Assembly: GCA_019914945.1 (NCBI GenBank)
Contig: CM034104.1
Span: 1,180,501-1,244,500 of the forward strand
Source: Typha latifolia
Taxonomy: Eukaryota > Streptophyta > Magnoliopsida > Poales > Typhaceae
Length of the DNA stretch: 64,000 nt
Direction of reading: 5' to 3'
Positions 25,876 to 36,984 of this stretch are shown here, piece after piece (position 1 is the first letter of the stretch; every line of letters begins with the position of its first letter). A program made the position numbers and the translations under genes. The notes below the pieces were generated by a model, which was given only the letters and a program-made list of their open reading frames with translations, had not been told where the DNA came from and searched no databases.

Positions 25876-28800
25876 AAAAGGAATTTATTAGAGGAAATAA
25901 AAGTGAAACGCACCGTACTGGAAAGGACCTCTTCCGGAGTACTCATCTGGCCCTCATCGCCCCCCGGTCACATCCGGGGAAGGCTTCTTCTCCTTTCTTT
26001 CTTTCTTTCTTTCTTTTTTTTATTCCACTATGTGATACCTTTTCCTGATGAGGAGGTCTATTTTATTTTGTTTGTTTGTATACTTTTGTACTACAGGGGA
26101 CAAGAGTGGAATAGACTAACGACCACAACTCCAATTGCTTACAAAGATAAGATAGTGATTATACCTTCCTTTTATTGAAGAATATGAATCATTTATAAAT
26201 AATATTATATACTTATTTTTTATTTATAGTTTAGTGTGTTAACTCCTCTTTGGCATAAGAAATTAATTTAATTTAAATAAGTAGAATTTTATATATTTAA
26301 ATAAAGATAGACATAATAAAATTTAACTTATGACACGTTTTATATTATGTTAACTCACTGATTATTGTAAAAAGTTAATCAGTTAGAGAACAATAATTTT
26401 TATATTTTATATTTTAATATATATGAGAACTATATTTTAGTGTTTGGTTGCAATATGGAATAAGGGATCGTGCCATTATTCATAGTATTAGTAATACTAA
26501 AAGATATCAATCATGATATTAAATATATTAGATTTACAATGTTTGAGTACTAATTATGAACAAGGGATTCTTAATTCATAGATAAAAGCCTTTTTTTTTT
26601 CTTATTTTCTTCAGCCAAATGGAGCCTAAAGTATTAACGTAACATTTTTCTTTTCCAAAAAACCAACAAACTATTATAAGATAAAAAAATGTAGATAAAT
26701 TACACTTGGATTCATATACTATTGTTCATCTTCACACAAGCATTCTCATGTGTTTGTTTTATGGCATTTGACTTCCTTAACTATCTATCTTACCCTCCTG
26801 GCCATTTTAATTATCTATTTTCTCCTCCTTTCCTCAAAAATAAAATCAAAAAGAATTCTTAAAGTATCTAAAATTAATAATATAATACATTTTGCATAGA
26901 AGCTTCTTGGGGATTGTTCATGGTTGCAACCTAAAAGGTTTGCTCAACCCTAATTCGAGCAGCCCATTTACTTTCTTGCTGGGTCGTTCTAAGTTTAAGC
27001 CCACATCCTAACGTTAAGTCCTAAGCCCAACCTAGTTTAAGCTTTGTTTATAAATTATTTTTAGAAAAAAAATAAAAAATATATATATATGAGTCGATAT
27101 AAACAAGCCGAAGCTGAGCTTAGTTTGGTTTGCCTTAAAATTAATAATACTTAAGCTCGAGGCAAAAACTTTGCCTCCGTACTACTACGCCACCTTTCAT
27201 CAAAAGGAAAATAAAATAAAATAAAACTACTATGCCACCAAACCATTTTCAATAACTCTACCTAACTAATTTTTTGATATGAGACTATATATATATATAG
27301 ACAAGAGGACAAAGAGACGATCTCGAGTGGCTCGCAAGCCATCTAGGCCAATCCCAAATATTTGAGACTGAATGCGTAATCAAGGAGAATACCATATAGT
27401 TAAACCGTAGGTAATTGTCTAATCAAGAAATAATAATCATAATAATAATAGTGGTGATGGATAGAATAATTCGGAAGACAATGTCAACATCACAATCAAC
27501 CACCGCATTTAGACATCATTATGGTTAATTATATGTGCTCTAGAGTAGAGTTCTTAGCATGATGTCATACTTATGACGCTAATTAAGATGACTATGAGTC
27601 AAATATCTCTATTATAAATATAAAAAAGCTAAACCAAGATGAGAGTAGAAAGGATTTCATAAACTCACTTGTAAAATTCTCTGTACAAAAACCACAGTCC
27701 TCTCTCTGAAAAAATGAACCTCTAAGTTTGAGAATTAAAACCTTATCTTCGCAATTAAGTCCACCAAAGGCTCCAATACTTTATTCACTTTGTAGTATTT
27801 GTCCCCAAGATTATCTCTCTACCATGACAGCCACTAAGAAAAAGCTTTTGAACTACTTAACCAAGCCTCTTGTGATAGAACTTGACATCTTAGTCATCAA
27901 ACTTCAAAGGACTACAATTTTTTCTCAAAGAACAAAGAAACAAAACAAAGTTCCACCTTCATGACACCACTGTTCCACTTACAATAGAGCTACCCTGCAC
28001 ATAATTAAGGAATTTTTTCTAACCTTGTTGGCCTTCACAAAGTAAATTTTGGATTCTTATAACTTCATCTGGAAGCATACCCCTACATGCTTTTGAATCC
28101 AATACATTCAACAAGTTACACACACACACAAAAGAAAAAAAAATCTAATTAAATACATTCAACAAGATATAATTCTTCTTTATAATGTGGATATCTCCTA
28201 TAGTTAGATAGGATGTAATATAGGATAGGAAAAGGATACTACAATGAACATATTATGGTCCCTTAATATATAACTTTACTGAGCCCGCTTTTCTTTAAGA
28301 AAAAAAAAAATTTGTGGTCCCTTCGCTTCCCCTGCACTTGCCCAACCTACCTAACAACTTGGCAATATATTAGTATACAACTTTATCAACTTTCTCTTGA
28401 TATTGGTCCGAACATCAAATCAGTGAGTAGATATTCTGTTCACATTTCAAAGATTGTCTTGACGAAATAATTGAGACTGCAGATAATCACAGCAGCATGC
28501 AAATTAAAGTAATTAGATTCACCAAACAATACCCCATTTTTTGTACAAAAAGAACTAATATATTCTTCACATAATAAAAAAAAATTAGGACAAAACAAAA
28601 TTTTCAATAATCTCATCGACCTTTTTAACCTTATTCGTGGCACGTCGCTTCATCTCTCCTCTTTTCTCTCCACCCAATTGAGTTTTTTTTTGTTAAGAGA
28701 GAGTTCGTGAGGACAAATTTCATTCAATTTTTAATATGGTCTGATGCACAACAAAAAAAATATAGAACGATAGCTTTTTGACACTGTCTCATTCACTTGA

Positions 28801-29385
28801 TTATAACAGTAAACAAGTTACAGATCTCTTCTCTTTCTTTCCAAATCTTTTGAGGGTTGTTATCATTGATAAGAGGTTGCATATGACAATTCTCAAATAC
28901 ACACAATGTGCTCTCATTTTCAGTAGGAACTTCTCTTTTCTGTAATTATTATGCGTCTTTGTATGGTTTATTATTTCCAGGAGGAAAGAATGGTCAATTT
29001 TTGACAGAACTTCTACAGTGAGAGGTAGCATCAGAACTTTGACTAGTCAGTTCGATTTATATTGTTATTTTTCATAAAGTACTAATCAGTTAGATAGAAC
29101 TATCCAAAGCCTTTTATTGTCTGTGAAATCCGTAATCAATAGATAAGGAATTTGTAAGTACAACATTACTAATCCACTGAATTGAATACTTCTTTCAATG
29201 CATTATTCAGATTAGAGAAAATGTGATGTTGTACCAAGATTCTTTTATCTAAAGTGGCCAAAAAGAGAAAAATGTGGCCTTTCCTATGTCAATTGGGTTT
29301 CCTATTCTCGTCGAAAGCTTAAAAGCAGTCCCTATAGCTGGGTCTTCCATTCTCATCTTGACCTTTGCACTCTCCATCTTCCCTC

Positions 29386-29390
<5 letters not shown>

Positions 29391-29434
<44 letters not shown>
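29391..29434 (+). repeat. (CT)n tract just before the CAN gene start
   Basis: About 22 CT units ending 38 bases before the ATG at 29473, so probably within the 5' UTR or core promoter. CT-rich leaders are common near plant transcription starts. Confidence 0.85.
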
Positions 29435-29436
<2 letters not shown>

Positions 29437-29472
29437 GACTGTAAGCAAAGAAGAGTATTGTGAGAAGAGGGA

Positions 29473-31557
29473 ATGGGAAACGCCATTCTTAGATGTCTCA
29501 GAGGTGATTCTGATGACTATAGACCTCATCATGTGACCCAGACTTCGGTGCCATATTGGACCATCCAAGTCAATGTTGGCCTCTCAGATCTTTCCAATGA
29601 TCTCAACAACTTCTCCATAACTTCTCAGGTAATCACTCACAATGACTCTCACTACAATCATTGCTGTAATTGCTGCTACTTCCTTTTTCATGAAAAACCA
29701 TATCAATTCTAACTTACCACAGCTTGATCTTATCTCAGGCATATAAACCCAACTCAATCTTTTTTTGTTTTGTATTTTTGTTCTTTCTCTTTTATTGGAA
29801 ATTAGGTTCCAGGAGGATTAAGCCAATATGTTGCATCCTCCAAGAAGGCACAAATTTATTGGTATGTCTACCTCTCAGTTTGTTAGTTCCGTACATAAAT
29901 TACTGTATTTAAGGAACTAATGGAAAGGATTGGAAGAAATTATGAACAACATAACTGAAAAGTATATATGTATGTACAAGTTCTGAACCTGGTGATGGAC
30001 TGCCTTGAGATTCATGTGCAGCTTGAGCTTTTGGTGATAAAGGTGTGGCCTTTTATGGTTTGTGTCACTCCAATTGAGCTGCTCTTCTGCAGGATCACAG
30101 CATGCTGTTTATCAATTACCGGAATGTAGAAGTAAAGTTATGCAGCTTATAGTTCTCTTTATAATAGAGTAGATGGTCTTTTTTACCAACTTATCATAGG
30201 TACAAGAAGCTGCATGAGGCGTGGCAGGAATCTAGTCTTCCACCAAGAACATCAGAGGAAGCAGCCAGGCTGGTCGTTCAGACCTTGAGAAGAATTCAGA
30301 ATGCAGATATTGAGGTGAACTCCCATATAGTTTCTTTTTTCTCTTCTTAAGTCCAGAAAGCCAACAAATTATGTCCCATGTAAATACTTCATCTCCATTA
30401 TAACAAAGTAGTCTGCAATATTGTTCTTCTTCAGGGTGTATTGGAATTTTATGGCCTTCCAACTCCTCAAATTTCTGCAGAAAGCTCACATCTTCCATCA
30501 TCGTGGCCTGAAAAAGTGAAATTTAAACTGCACACGTTACCAGTTAAATACTTCTAGCCTTGCAATTGCATCATTCAAAGTCAATTCAAAAATATCATAC
30601 TTTGGGCCTATGGTTAATCTCATAATATTGACCACCGAATTAGGTCGATGTGAATGTAATTGCTGATGGAGATGGTTTATCAGTGTACGTCGACACTGCA
30701 GACCCAAGAGAGTCTGCAAATGTTCCACGAGAAGTGCATGAAGCTGCCAATGAGAGAACTGAGGCTCAAGCTGCAAAAGACTCTGCAAGAGCTCATGAGC
30801 TTCTCAAGATCATCAAAAAAGCAGGATATAGGTAGTACTGATCCCAGTACTAATCAAAAGATTGTTTTGTTCCAATACCTGACAGTTGCTTCCATTATAG
30901 GTACATAAAGGGACACGACAATAAGTTTACCCTCGCGCGAAAATACCGAATAAGACTGAGGTACGCATCAGATTGCACTTCTTTGGAGACTATTCTTTTC
31001 CTACCACAGATCAATCTCGTCATAATCTTTACAAGCCAATAGGGGAATCGACGCACCTGAGATGGCGATGACTTATGGGCAGGAGTCAAAGGAGGCATTG
31101 GTTAAGCTCATCCAAGGAAAGAGTCTGACAATTCATGTCTATGGGGAGGACTGTTATGGCCGATCCATTGGAGATATTTACTGCAATGGCGTATTTATAC
31201 AGGTGACTAGGCATATTGATGTAGTTTCCATGAAATTGGTAACTGTACTTATAATGCCTCTCTGAATGGCTATTTGCAGGAGCAACTACTGAAGAGAGGA
31301 TTTGCATGGCATTATAAAGCCTATGACCAACGCCCTGAATTTGCAAAAGTGAGTTACCAAGAACGTTCAAAATTTTCAACCTCTTTAACCTTCAATAGCT
31401 CTAATATTTGCTGAAACTACTCCCTCAGTGGCAAAAAGAAGCGCGCCTCGCAAGTAGAGGACTGTGGGCTTTACCGAACCCAGAGAAACCATGGGAGTGG
31501 AGGAAAATACATCGCAATGAGCTAACAAAAAATAATAACCCAATTCAGGTATACTGA
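29473..31557 (+). CDS. Ca2+-dependent staphylococcal-nuclease-like protein (CAN type)
   Basis: Nine exons: 29473-29628, 29806-29861, 30200-30314, 30435-30542, 30644-30831, 30901-30960, 31043-31202, 31280-31348 and 31429-31557. They join in phase to 346 residues. The start [11 protein letters not shown] predicts N-myristoylation (Gly2) and palmitoylation (Cys8), so plasma-membrane attachment as shown for Arabidopsis CAN1/CAN2. After a plant-specific N-terminal region (about 30-145) comes the SNase fold at about 147-325: IADGDGLSV with Ca ligand Asp155, then YRIRLRGIDAPE with Arg226, Asp231 and Glu234, and YGRSIGDIY with Arg268. These align with staphylococcal nuclease Asp21, Arg35, Asp40, Glu43 and Arg87, so it should be active. 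Substrate is single- and double-stranded DNA or RNA. Family length is about 320-345. It ends [10 protein letters not shown] plus a short polar tail. Confidence 0.94.
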
Positions 31558-33095
31558 TTTATGTCAAGTCTCACCTCAGTGCTGGAAGTTGATATAGATC
31601 CACATTCTCAGAAGCATCATACAACCTGCAGGATACCAGAATGTAAAGTTATTGTATAATAAAGAAGTGTGTTTTTGAACAGATTTGTTTCAGTAAGCTA
31701 GAAGAATTTAGAGAAGCTTTTGTGCATTAGGCACACTTCATTTCACGTAAAATGGACATTGTCCTTGTAATAATAGGTACTGATCTTTAGAATAATCTAG
31801 ATTCTTTGACATATCGATCAATGCAGCCCCTGACATAGGGTTAATCAGAAACTCATTAATATCGATCAATGCAGCTCACCTTATGACCCAACTCTGAATC
31901 TACTTATGATCAGACTGCATTTTCGAAGAGGAAAACTCCAGAGTACAACTTTCGTCTTGGCCCTCTCATCAAGAACACTCGTTGCACGAGGAAAGTAGCG
32001 ACAACCACATTATTATCCATACCTTTCTGGCTACAAATCTATGAATCCATTCTCCTGTCTATGAACAGGCCGCAACACCCTGACCAGCGTAAAGCTATTT
32101 CGCCACAAGTCCATCCCTAACACCTCCTCGAAGATACCAAATACCTCATTCAACTTTAGAACGTCGATATATCCACTAATGACGGAAGTAATCTATACTC
32201 TTACTGGCATTTCATCGAACAACTACTGGGCATCATCCAAGAGGCTACTTTTCGTTGATAAAGACACCAAGCTGGTCCTTGTCCAAGACAATGGAGTCGA
32301 ATACAACTTTAAGGGCATGGCTATGCATCTTTACATCGCTCAAGATGTCGAAAACCTGAGCAAATGTGAAATGCCTTGAGGAAGAAGGAAGAAAGCGTAT
32401 GGCAGCGCAGTTTGCGGATACCATCGCTGTCTCATGGCCACGTGGCTGATGTAAAATGGCTCACACCCGTGTTGCCTGCACTGAAGGGAGACAGCTTGGG
32501 GAATCAGATCGGTTGCAATCCGTGATGCAGCAGTTTCCTGCATTCGGATACTTGGATTCCTGTTACAGGCTGTAAAATCGCAAAAAATATTGGTAAATGA
32601 GCAAGTAATTGCTCATGCATTTTCTCACCAGAGATATTTCCAAAATTAACCTTGAGAATATTTTTGCCAAACCTTGAATTAAATGGATAGAATTCATTAA
32701 AATATCTTAAATCGCAATTATATATTGTAGAAACTTTTAAGGTGATTGAGAACAAATAGATTTGATTTTTCATATTTCAACAATTGTATAATATTAATAA
32801 AGATGATGAGAAAACTAATAATTGAGAAAATTTACCTTCAGGACTAATCAAAATAATTTATCCTTTTAATTCAAATGAGTGGATAATGCCAAATAACTTA
32901 TCATAAATCTCTGTCTATCTGAAGAATAGATCATAAGAATGTCTCTGAAAAATTAGTAGTGTGAGAGCATCAAACAAGTCAGACTAAGAAATTAATTGAA
33001 AAAGGAAAAGAGAAGCTTTAAGTATAACAAACCACTCATGTCTCTACTCTATACTCTTATCATGCTAATCTAAATCATCTCAATTGGCTCTCATC
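31558..33095. other. intergenic between convergent CAN and PLAC8 genes, with an unassigned open frame
   Basis: A plus-strand frame is open from about 32066 to 32379; its ATG part (32179-32379, MTEVIYTLTGISSNNYW...) gives 66 residues that I cannot assign. There is no clear start context or splice partner. The rest is 3' flank and AT-rich DNA. Confidence 0.4.
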
Positions 33096-34658
33096 TCATT
33101 GAATTAGTACCGGAAGAGGTGGTGCAATTACATCATCTTCCAAATAATTCCTCTGAATCATAGAGTTTGATTTGATCGACGGCCCTGAGTTACCTTCTCT
33201 TCGCAGTGGCTCCAACGCCGCGCCGATCTCCTTCTCTTCCTCCTCCTTCTCCCTTGTGTAGAAACTATCTTCCCCAATGTCGTAGAAGTTAACAGTCCTC
33301 ACCTCTTGAGCTAAAGAACATGACCAACAAAATAGCCACTGCAAGAAATCACTAACAGCTGGATTTCCACAACAGAAGGAGCTCGCAGGCAGTTTAAATC
33401 TTCTCCTCATCTGAATTCTCCAAAAGCCTCCATATAGCAGTCCTAACACACAAAGAATTATCCCTGTGATCCCTACTACATATCTGATAGTCTCATCACC
33501 GATGTTGAGTGCTGCTACATTGAACACCCAGAAAGGAGCAACGCAGAGCAGGATAAATGTGCAGATGTGGACATACATGTTTCCAAATCGAAGCCTCTCC
33601 ATGTTCCATCCAAAGACACAAAAGGTGCAGAAGAATGAGAGATAGGCCACAGTGAGATCGTCCAAGCAATCAAATATTCCCCCTATCCACACTGGCTTTG
33701 ACAATATAACTCTTTGGTTGTTATATCTCTTCTTCATGGCATCTGACTCTGTCGCTTGACTCTGCTGTTCTTCATTGCTCTCAGGCTCATATTTTCTTCC
33801 TAAGGGTCCATAGATCATGTACAGACCAGCAATGATAGGTGTTCCAATGCCAAGACCCATGCATAGATTCACCGCCCAGCCCGGTCGCGTCTTGTTTGTG
33901 TACCCCCAGAAGAGAGCGCAGTACAAGTACTGCGCGAAGCAAGTGATGTGGAAGAGGAGCACGACGACCGCAATGTGAATCCTCTCGCGAGGCCTAGTTG
34001 TTCCATTCTTGCAGTAGACTCTCCTTAGCTCTGCGGTGTCGCTTGAACGCCATCGAAGTAGTAGAACTAAGTGGTGGAAGAGCTTTGGGTGTTGGTAGAG
34101 GCACATGATGGTGAAGAGTGCGTTGAGAATTTGGTTGGTGATCTCAGTCCATCGCTTTCTTTGCGAGCTCTTCGGTATCGCGCCGTTTAGTAATCCTGTC
34201 ATGAGGAGGAAGAGTACTAGGATGCCGATAGCAACAAAGAAGAGCCATACTAGAAAGGCCATGTTTGTAGGGTGCTTTGCCCAGTTCTTGCAGTAAGTGA
34301 TCAGAGATTTCCAATTCACTGTTCGAACAAATGGCACGCGAAATCTTTGCCTGCGGTAGCCAGGAGCAAACTTGGGTGGTGAAGGGCCATTCTGTCGGCT
34401 TTGAATTCGCTTCGCCAATGAGTAAGGCGATAATTTATCGATGAATCCAAATTTAAGGAACCAATCTTTTGAGGGTCGAGCACTCAGAAAATCTAGAAAC
34501 CTTTTCTCTCTGTGTCTGTGATCAAGAAGTCCTTTTTCAACAGCAGGGATGTAAATGGGAATGTAATCCCTGAGCTTCATGTTTTGATTGCTTTGAGTAG
34601 TTTCTGAAACTGTTTGGATCTCATTGGTTTCCTTATTCTTCTGATCATCTGACTCCAT
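33096..34658 (-). CDS. DUF2985/PLAC8 membrane protein, tandem copy 1
   Basis: Intronless coding region for 520 residues, starting MESDDQKNKETNE. The N-terminal half is the DUF2985 type region (LRDYIPIYIPAVEKGLL, LDFLSARPSKDW, then VNWKSL...WAKHPTNMAFLVWLFF). Strong hydrophobic segments lie at about 133-156, 228-252, 262-284, 362-384 and 391-411. The PLAC8 part runs from about 322 to 456: WIGGIFDCLDDLTVAYLSFF, CTFCVFGWNMERL, then CCGNPAVSDFLQWLFCWSCS and LAQEVRT, with the paired-Cys pattern of PLAC8 (Cys-rich) proteins. The tail is acidic and polar. Plant PLAC8-family proteins include fruit-size and metal-tolerance regulators, but this two-domain subgroup has no established biochemical role that I know. 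Paralog next door at 36985-38649, same strand. Confidence 0.88.
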   Translation of the reverse strand: MESDDQKNKETNEIQTVSETTQSNQNMKLRDYIPIYIPAVEKGLLDHRHREKRFLDFLSARPSKDWFLKFGFIDKLSPYSLAKRIQSRQNGPSPPKFAPGYRRQRFRVPFVRTVNWKSLITYCKNWAKHPTNMAFLVWLFFVAIGILVLFLLMTGLLNGAIPKSSQRKRWTEITNQILNALFTIMCLYQHPKLFHHLVLLLRWRSSDTAELRRVYCKNGTTRPRERIHIAVVVLLFHITCFAQYLYCALFWGYTNKTRPGWAVNLCMGLGIGTPIIAGLYMIYGPLGRKYEPESNEEQQSQATESDAMKKRYNNQRVILSKPVWIGGIFDCLDDLTVAYLSFFCTFCVFGWNMERLRFGNMYVHICTFILLCVAPFWVFNVAALNIGDETIRYVVGITGIILCVLGLLYGGFWRIQMRRRFKLPASSFCCGNPAVSDFLQWLFCWSCSLAQEVRTVNFYDIGEDSFYTREKEEEEKEIGAALEPLRREGNSGPSIKSNSMIQRNYLEDDVIAPPLPVLIQ

Positions 34659-36984
34659 CTCAGGTAAAAAACCTTCAATTGTTTCCAGTCATGGTAGAAA
34701 TTAGAACTCACAACTATAATTTGGAAAGAAAAAGAAAAACTATTAGATACAGCAGCTGTTTCTACCATAACATACATCAGAGGAAATAGGAGATAGGAAA
34801 CAACAAAATTAAAACAGTCCTGCATTAAGATCTAAGACTAATCAAACTTAAGGGCACTTTAACACATCTGTATCAGTTGATCATTCCAACCTTGCAGATA
34901 CATGACTAAGTTAAATGAGAAAGTAAGTCAAATATTGGTGAAAGTGAAGACAATAGAACATACTTTAGTTGGTATTCACTTGTATAAAATTGCAAATTCT
35001 CTTATCTCAGAGTAGTTTGTCAGTTGTCATCTTATTCGTTTCGTCTTCCATGTTTATTCACAAAATTCCCTCTTCCCGTTTAGTTTCCTATCTTGCCCAC
35101 TACCTTAATTTCCAGACGACATTCTTCAGATCACCAAGTGAATAAAAAGGAAATATAATTATACAAACAAAAGAAAAGAAAAGGCATCTCTTTGATCAAA
35201 CTCCCTTTTGCCACTGCAAAATATCAATAAGATTATACAAAACGAAAGGTTTTTATAAAGTTAATCAACAGTGGATTTGTACTAAATAATTCAAGACCCA
35301 CATCCACCAGCAAATATCAAACATACCCATTTTCTATATTAGCAAGCATAGTACCTCTCTCTTTGGGTGGGTCGGTGGGCGGGCCAAGGAAAAAAAGATT
35401 GGAGCTGGATCCTTCTAGCTTTGTACCACCTCCTCTCCTACTACTGAAGCAACTAAGAACCAAGAGAAAATTTTGGAAGATGCTTCCTTACATGGAACTC
35501 TTTCTTGACTATATATAGACATGAGAACAAATAGGAGGACAAACAGGTACATGAGCTTTCTCTTCCATCTCATTAATGCGGTAGAGTCAAAATTTCCTAT
35601 CAGCTAGTTAGAAAATAAATAGCGGTAATAGTATGGGCTGAGAGAGAAAGGCCATAAAGAATATTAGAGTTATTAGATATATATATTATTTATTTATCTT
35701 ATTTTATCATGATAGGGCTTTGCTCTCTCTTTCATGATATGCAAATACAAAACTCTTCTCCCTCAACCCAATCTAGGGTCAAGCCTAATAAAGTTACATG
35801 GTATCAGAGCCAAGTTGATCGATTGTTTCGACCTCAGCTTCAGACATTGTCTTCTGCTCAGGCCATATAGGCTCATCTTAGTCGCCGATTTGTTTAGTCG
35901 AGTCTAATGCGTCGCTTTCAGCTTCGTCGCGAGGCTCCGGAAGTCAGACAGGGTCAGCTCTCTATTTAAGACTTTTACGCCCGCATAACTGACATATGCG
36001 TGAGCTTACCTCAATGGAGCCTACTTTCTAACTCTCCCTCAAACCAATTTAGGGTCAAGCCTAATAACTTTACATAGAAGAAAAAAGAGAGAGCAAGAGA
36101 CTTTTGTACAAAGTATTGTCCACATGAAATGTTTGTTATGGAAGTAGCTAGGAAAAGGTCAACTGGGTTAGACTATGATACGTTACCGTCATGCTTACGG
36201 TTCTCTTGACATCTTGGGTGAGTCAAATGGTCATTAAATTCTGAAATCGCCCTATGTATAGCATTCACAATGTGACAAGAGGTGCTATGTTGTTCATATG
36301 ATGTCAGTAAAGTCAAGAGCAAGTATTTGAAATGGTCTCTGATGAGGTAATCGACAACTTCTTGGCCGTCTGATTTGGTAAAAGGGAGAAAACAAGAAAA
36401 ATTTCTTGTCGCCATTAGAACAACTTCAGTGGACTACATCTCTGTATTGCATCAGCTACAAAGAGGTGGATACATTATAGAGATCACAAACAGAACACCG
36501 AGGCACCAACTAACTATCTTGAATAATTAGGATCAGTCGTGTGAATTCTCCATATTGCACCGTCCATCTTTAATTCGCTGACTAAATAGTATCATTTCGG
36601 TGGTTTAAGTAATTGTCAGAATTTATTTCAGACTATGGTGGTGTTTTAATACAGATTGCATGTTGGCCTTAGGAAAGTCCACTTGGCTCAACAGTATCAG
36701 AATGAGAAAGAAAAAAATGTCGGACCACACATATGGTATCAAGAAAGTAAAGTTTATTAGTTCTTTAAAATAAGGCTCTAATGTTTATAATCTAAATGTT
36801 TGGATGAATGATAATGTACAGATCGAATAATAATTCATTTACATTTACTAACTCTCTTTACAGTAACCTCTTTGTATGAAAAATAATGAAAAACTAACAC
36901 TAAGGTATAATGCCAATGAACAGCCTTTACATTTGGCAGGTTCCAATCCATTGTAAGACTAAGTTGCTGAGTTGCCTCCTAAGT
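34659..36984. other. spacer between the tandem PLAC8 genes, with retroelement relic
   Basis: Contains the promoter side of copy 1, AT-rich DNA, a Copia-like relic at about 35640-36080, and the 3' flank of copy 2. The minus open frame at 36173-36415 is not recognised. Confidence 0.5.
35640..36080 (+). mobile_element. Copia-like LTR relic with tRNA-iMet primer-binding site
   Basis: TGGTATCAGAGCC at 35799-35811 is an exact initiator tRNA-Met primer-binding site, preceded by a CTAATAAAGTTACA end. A 42-base segment ending there (35759-35800, CCCTCAACCCAATCTAGGGT onward) recurs with few changes at 36036-36077, about 277 bases away. That is the layout of a very short LTR element (TRIM/SMART-like): terminal repeat, PBS, short non-coding core, second terminal repeat. 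The left boundary is a guess and no coding domain is present. Confidence 0.5.

Larger units (their letters stand above)
25082..29472. other. intergenic, gene-poor, repeat-rich
   Basis: 25082-25560 is the leader and promoter side of the F-box gene, GC-richer than what follows. A long (AG)n tract is at 25811-25872 and TTTC repeats near 25998-26015. From 26180 to 29350 the DNA is AT-rich with only short open frames; a 78-codon frame at 27728-27964 matches nothing I know. The last 90 bases hold a (CT)n leader for the CAN gene. Confidence 0.55.

Noticed and set aside
25707..26048. Ser/Leu- or Glu/Arg-repeat proteins over the (AG)n tract
   Set aside because: Simple consequence of a dinucleotide repeat being open in several frames.
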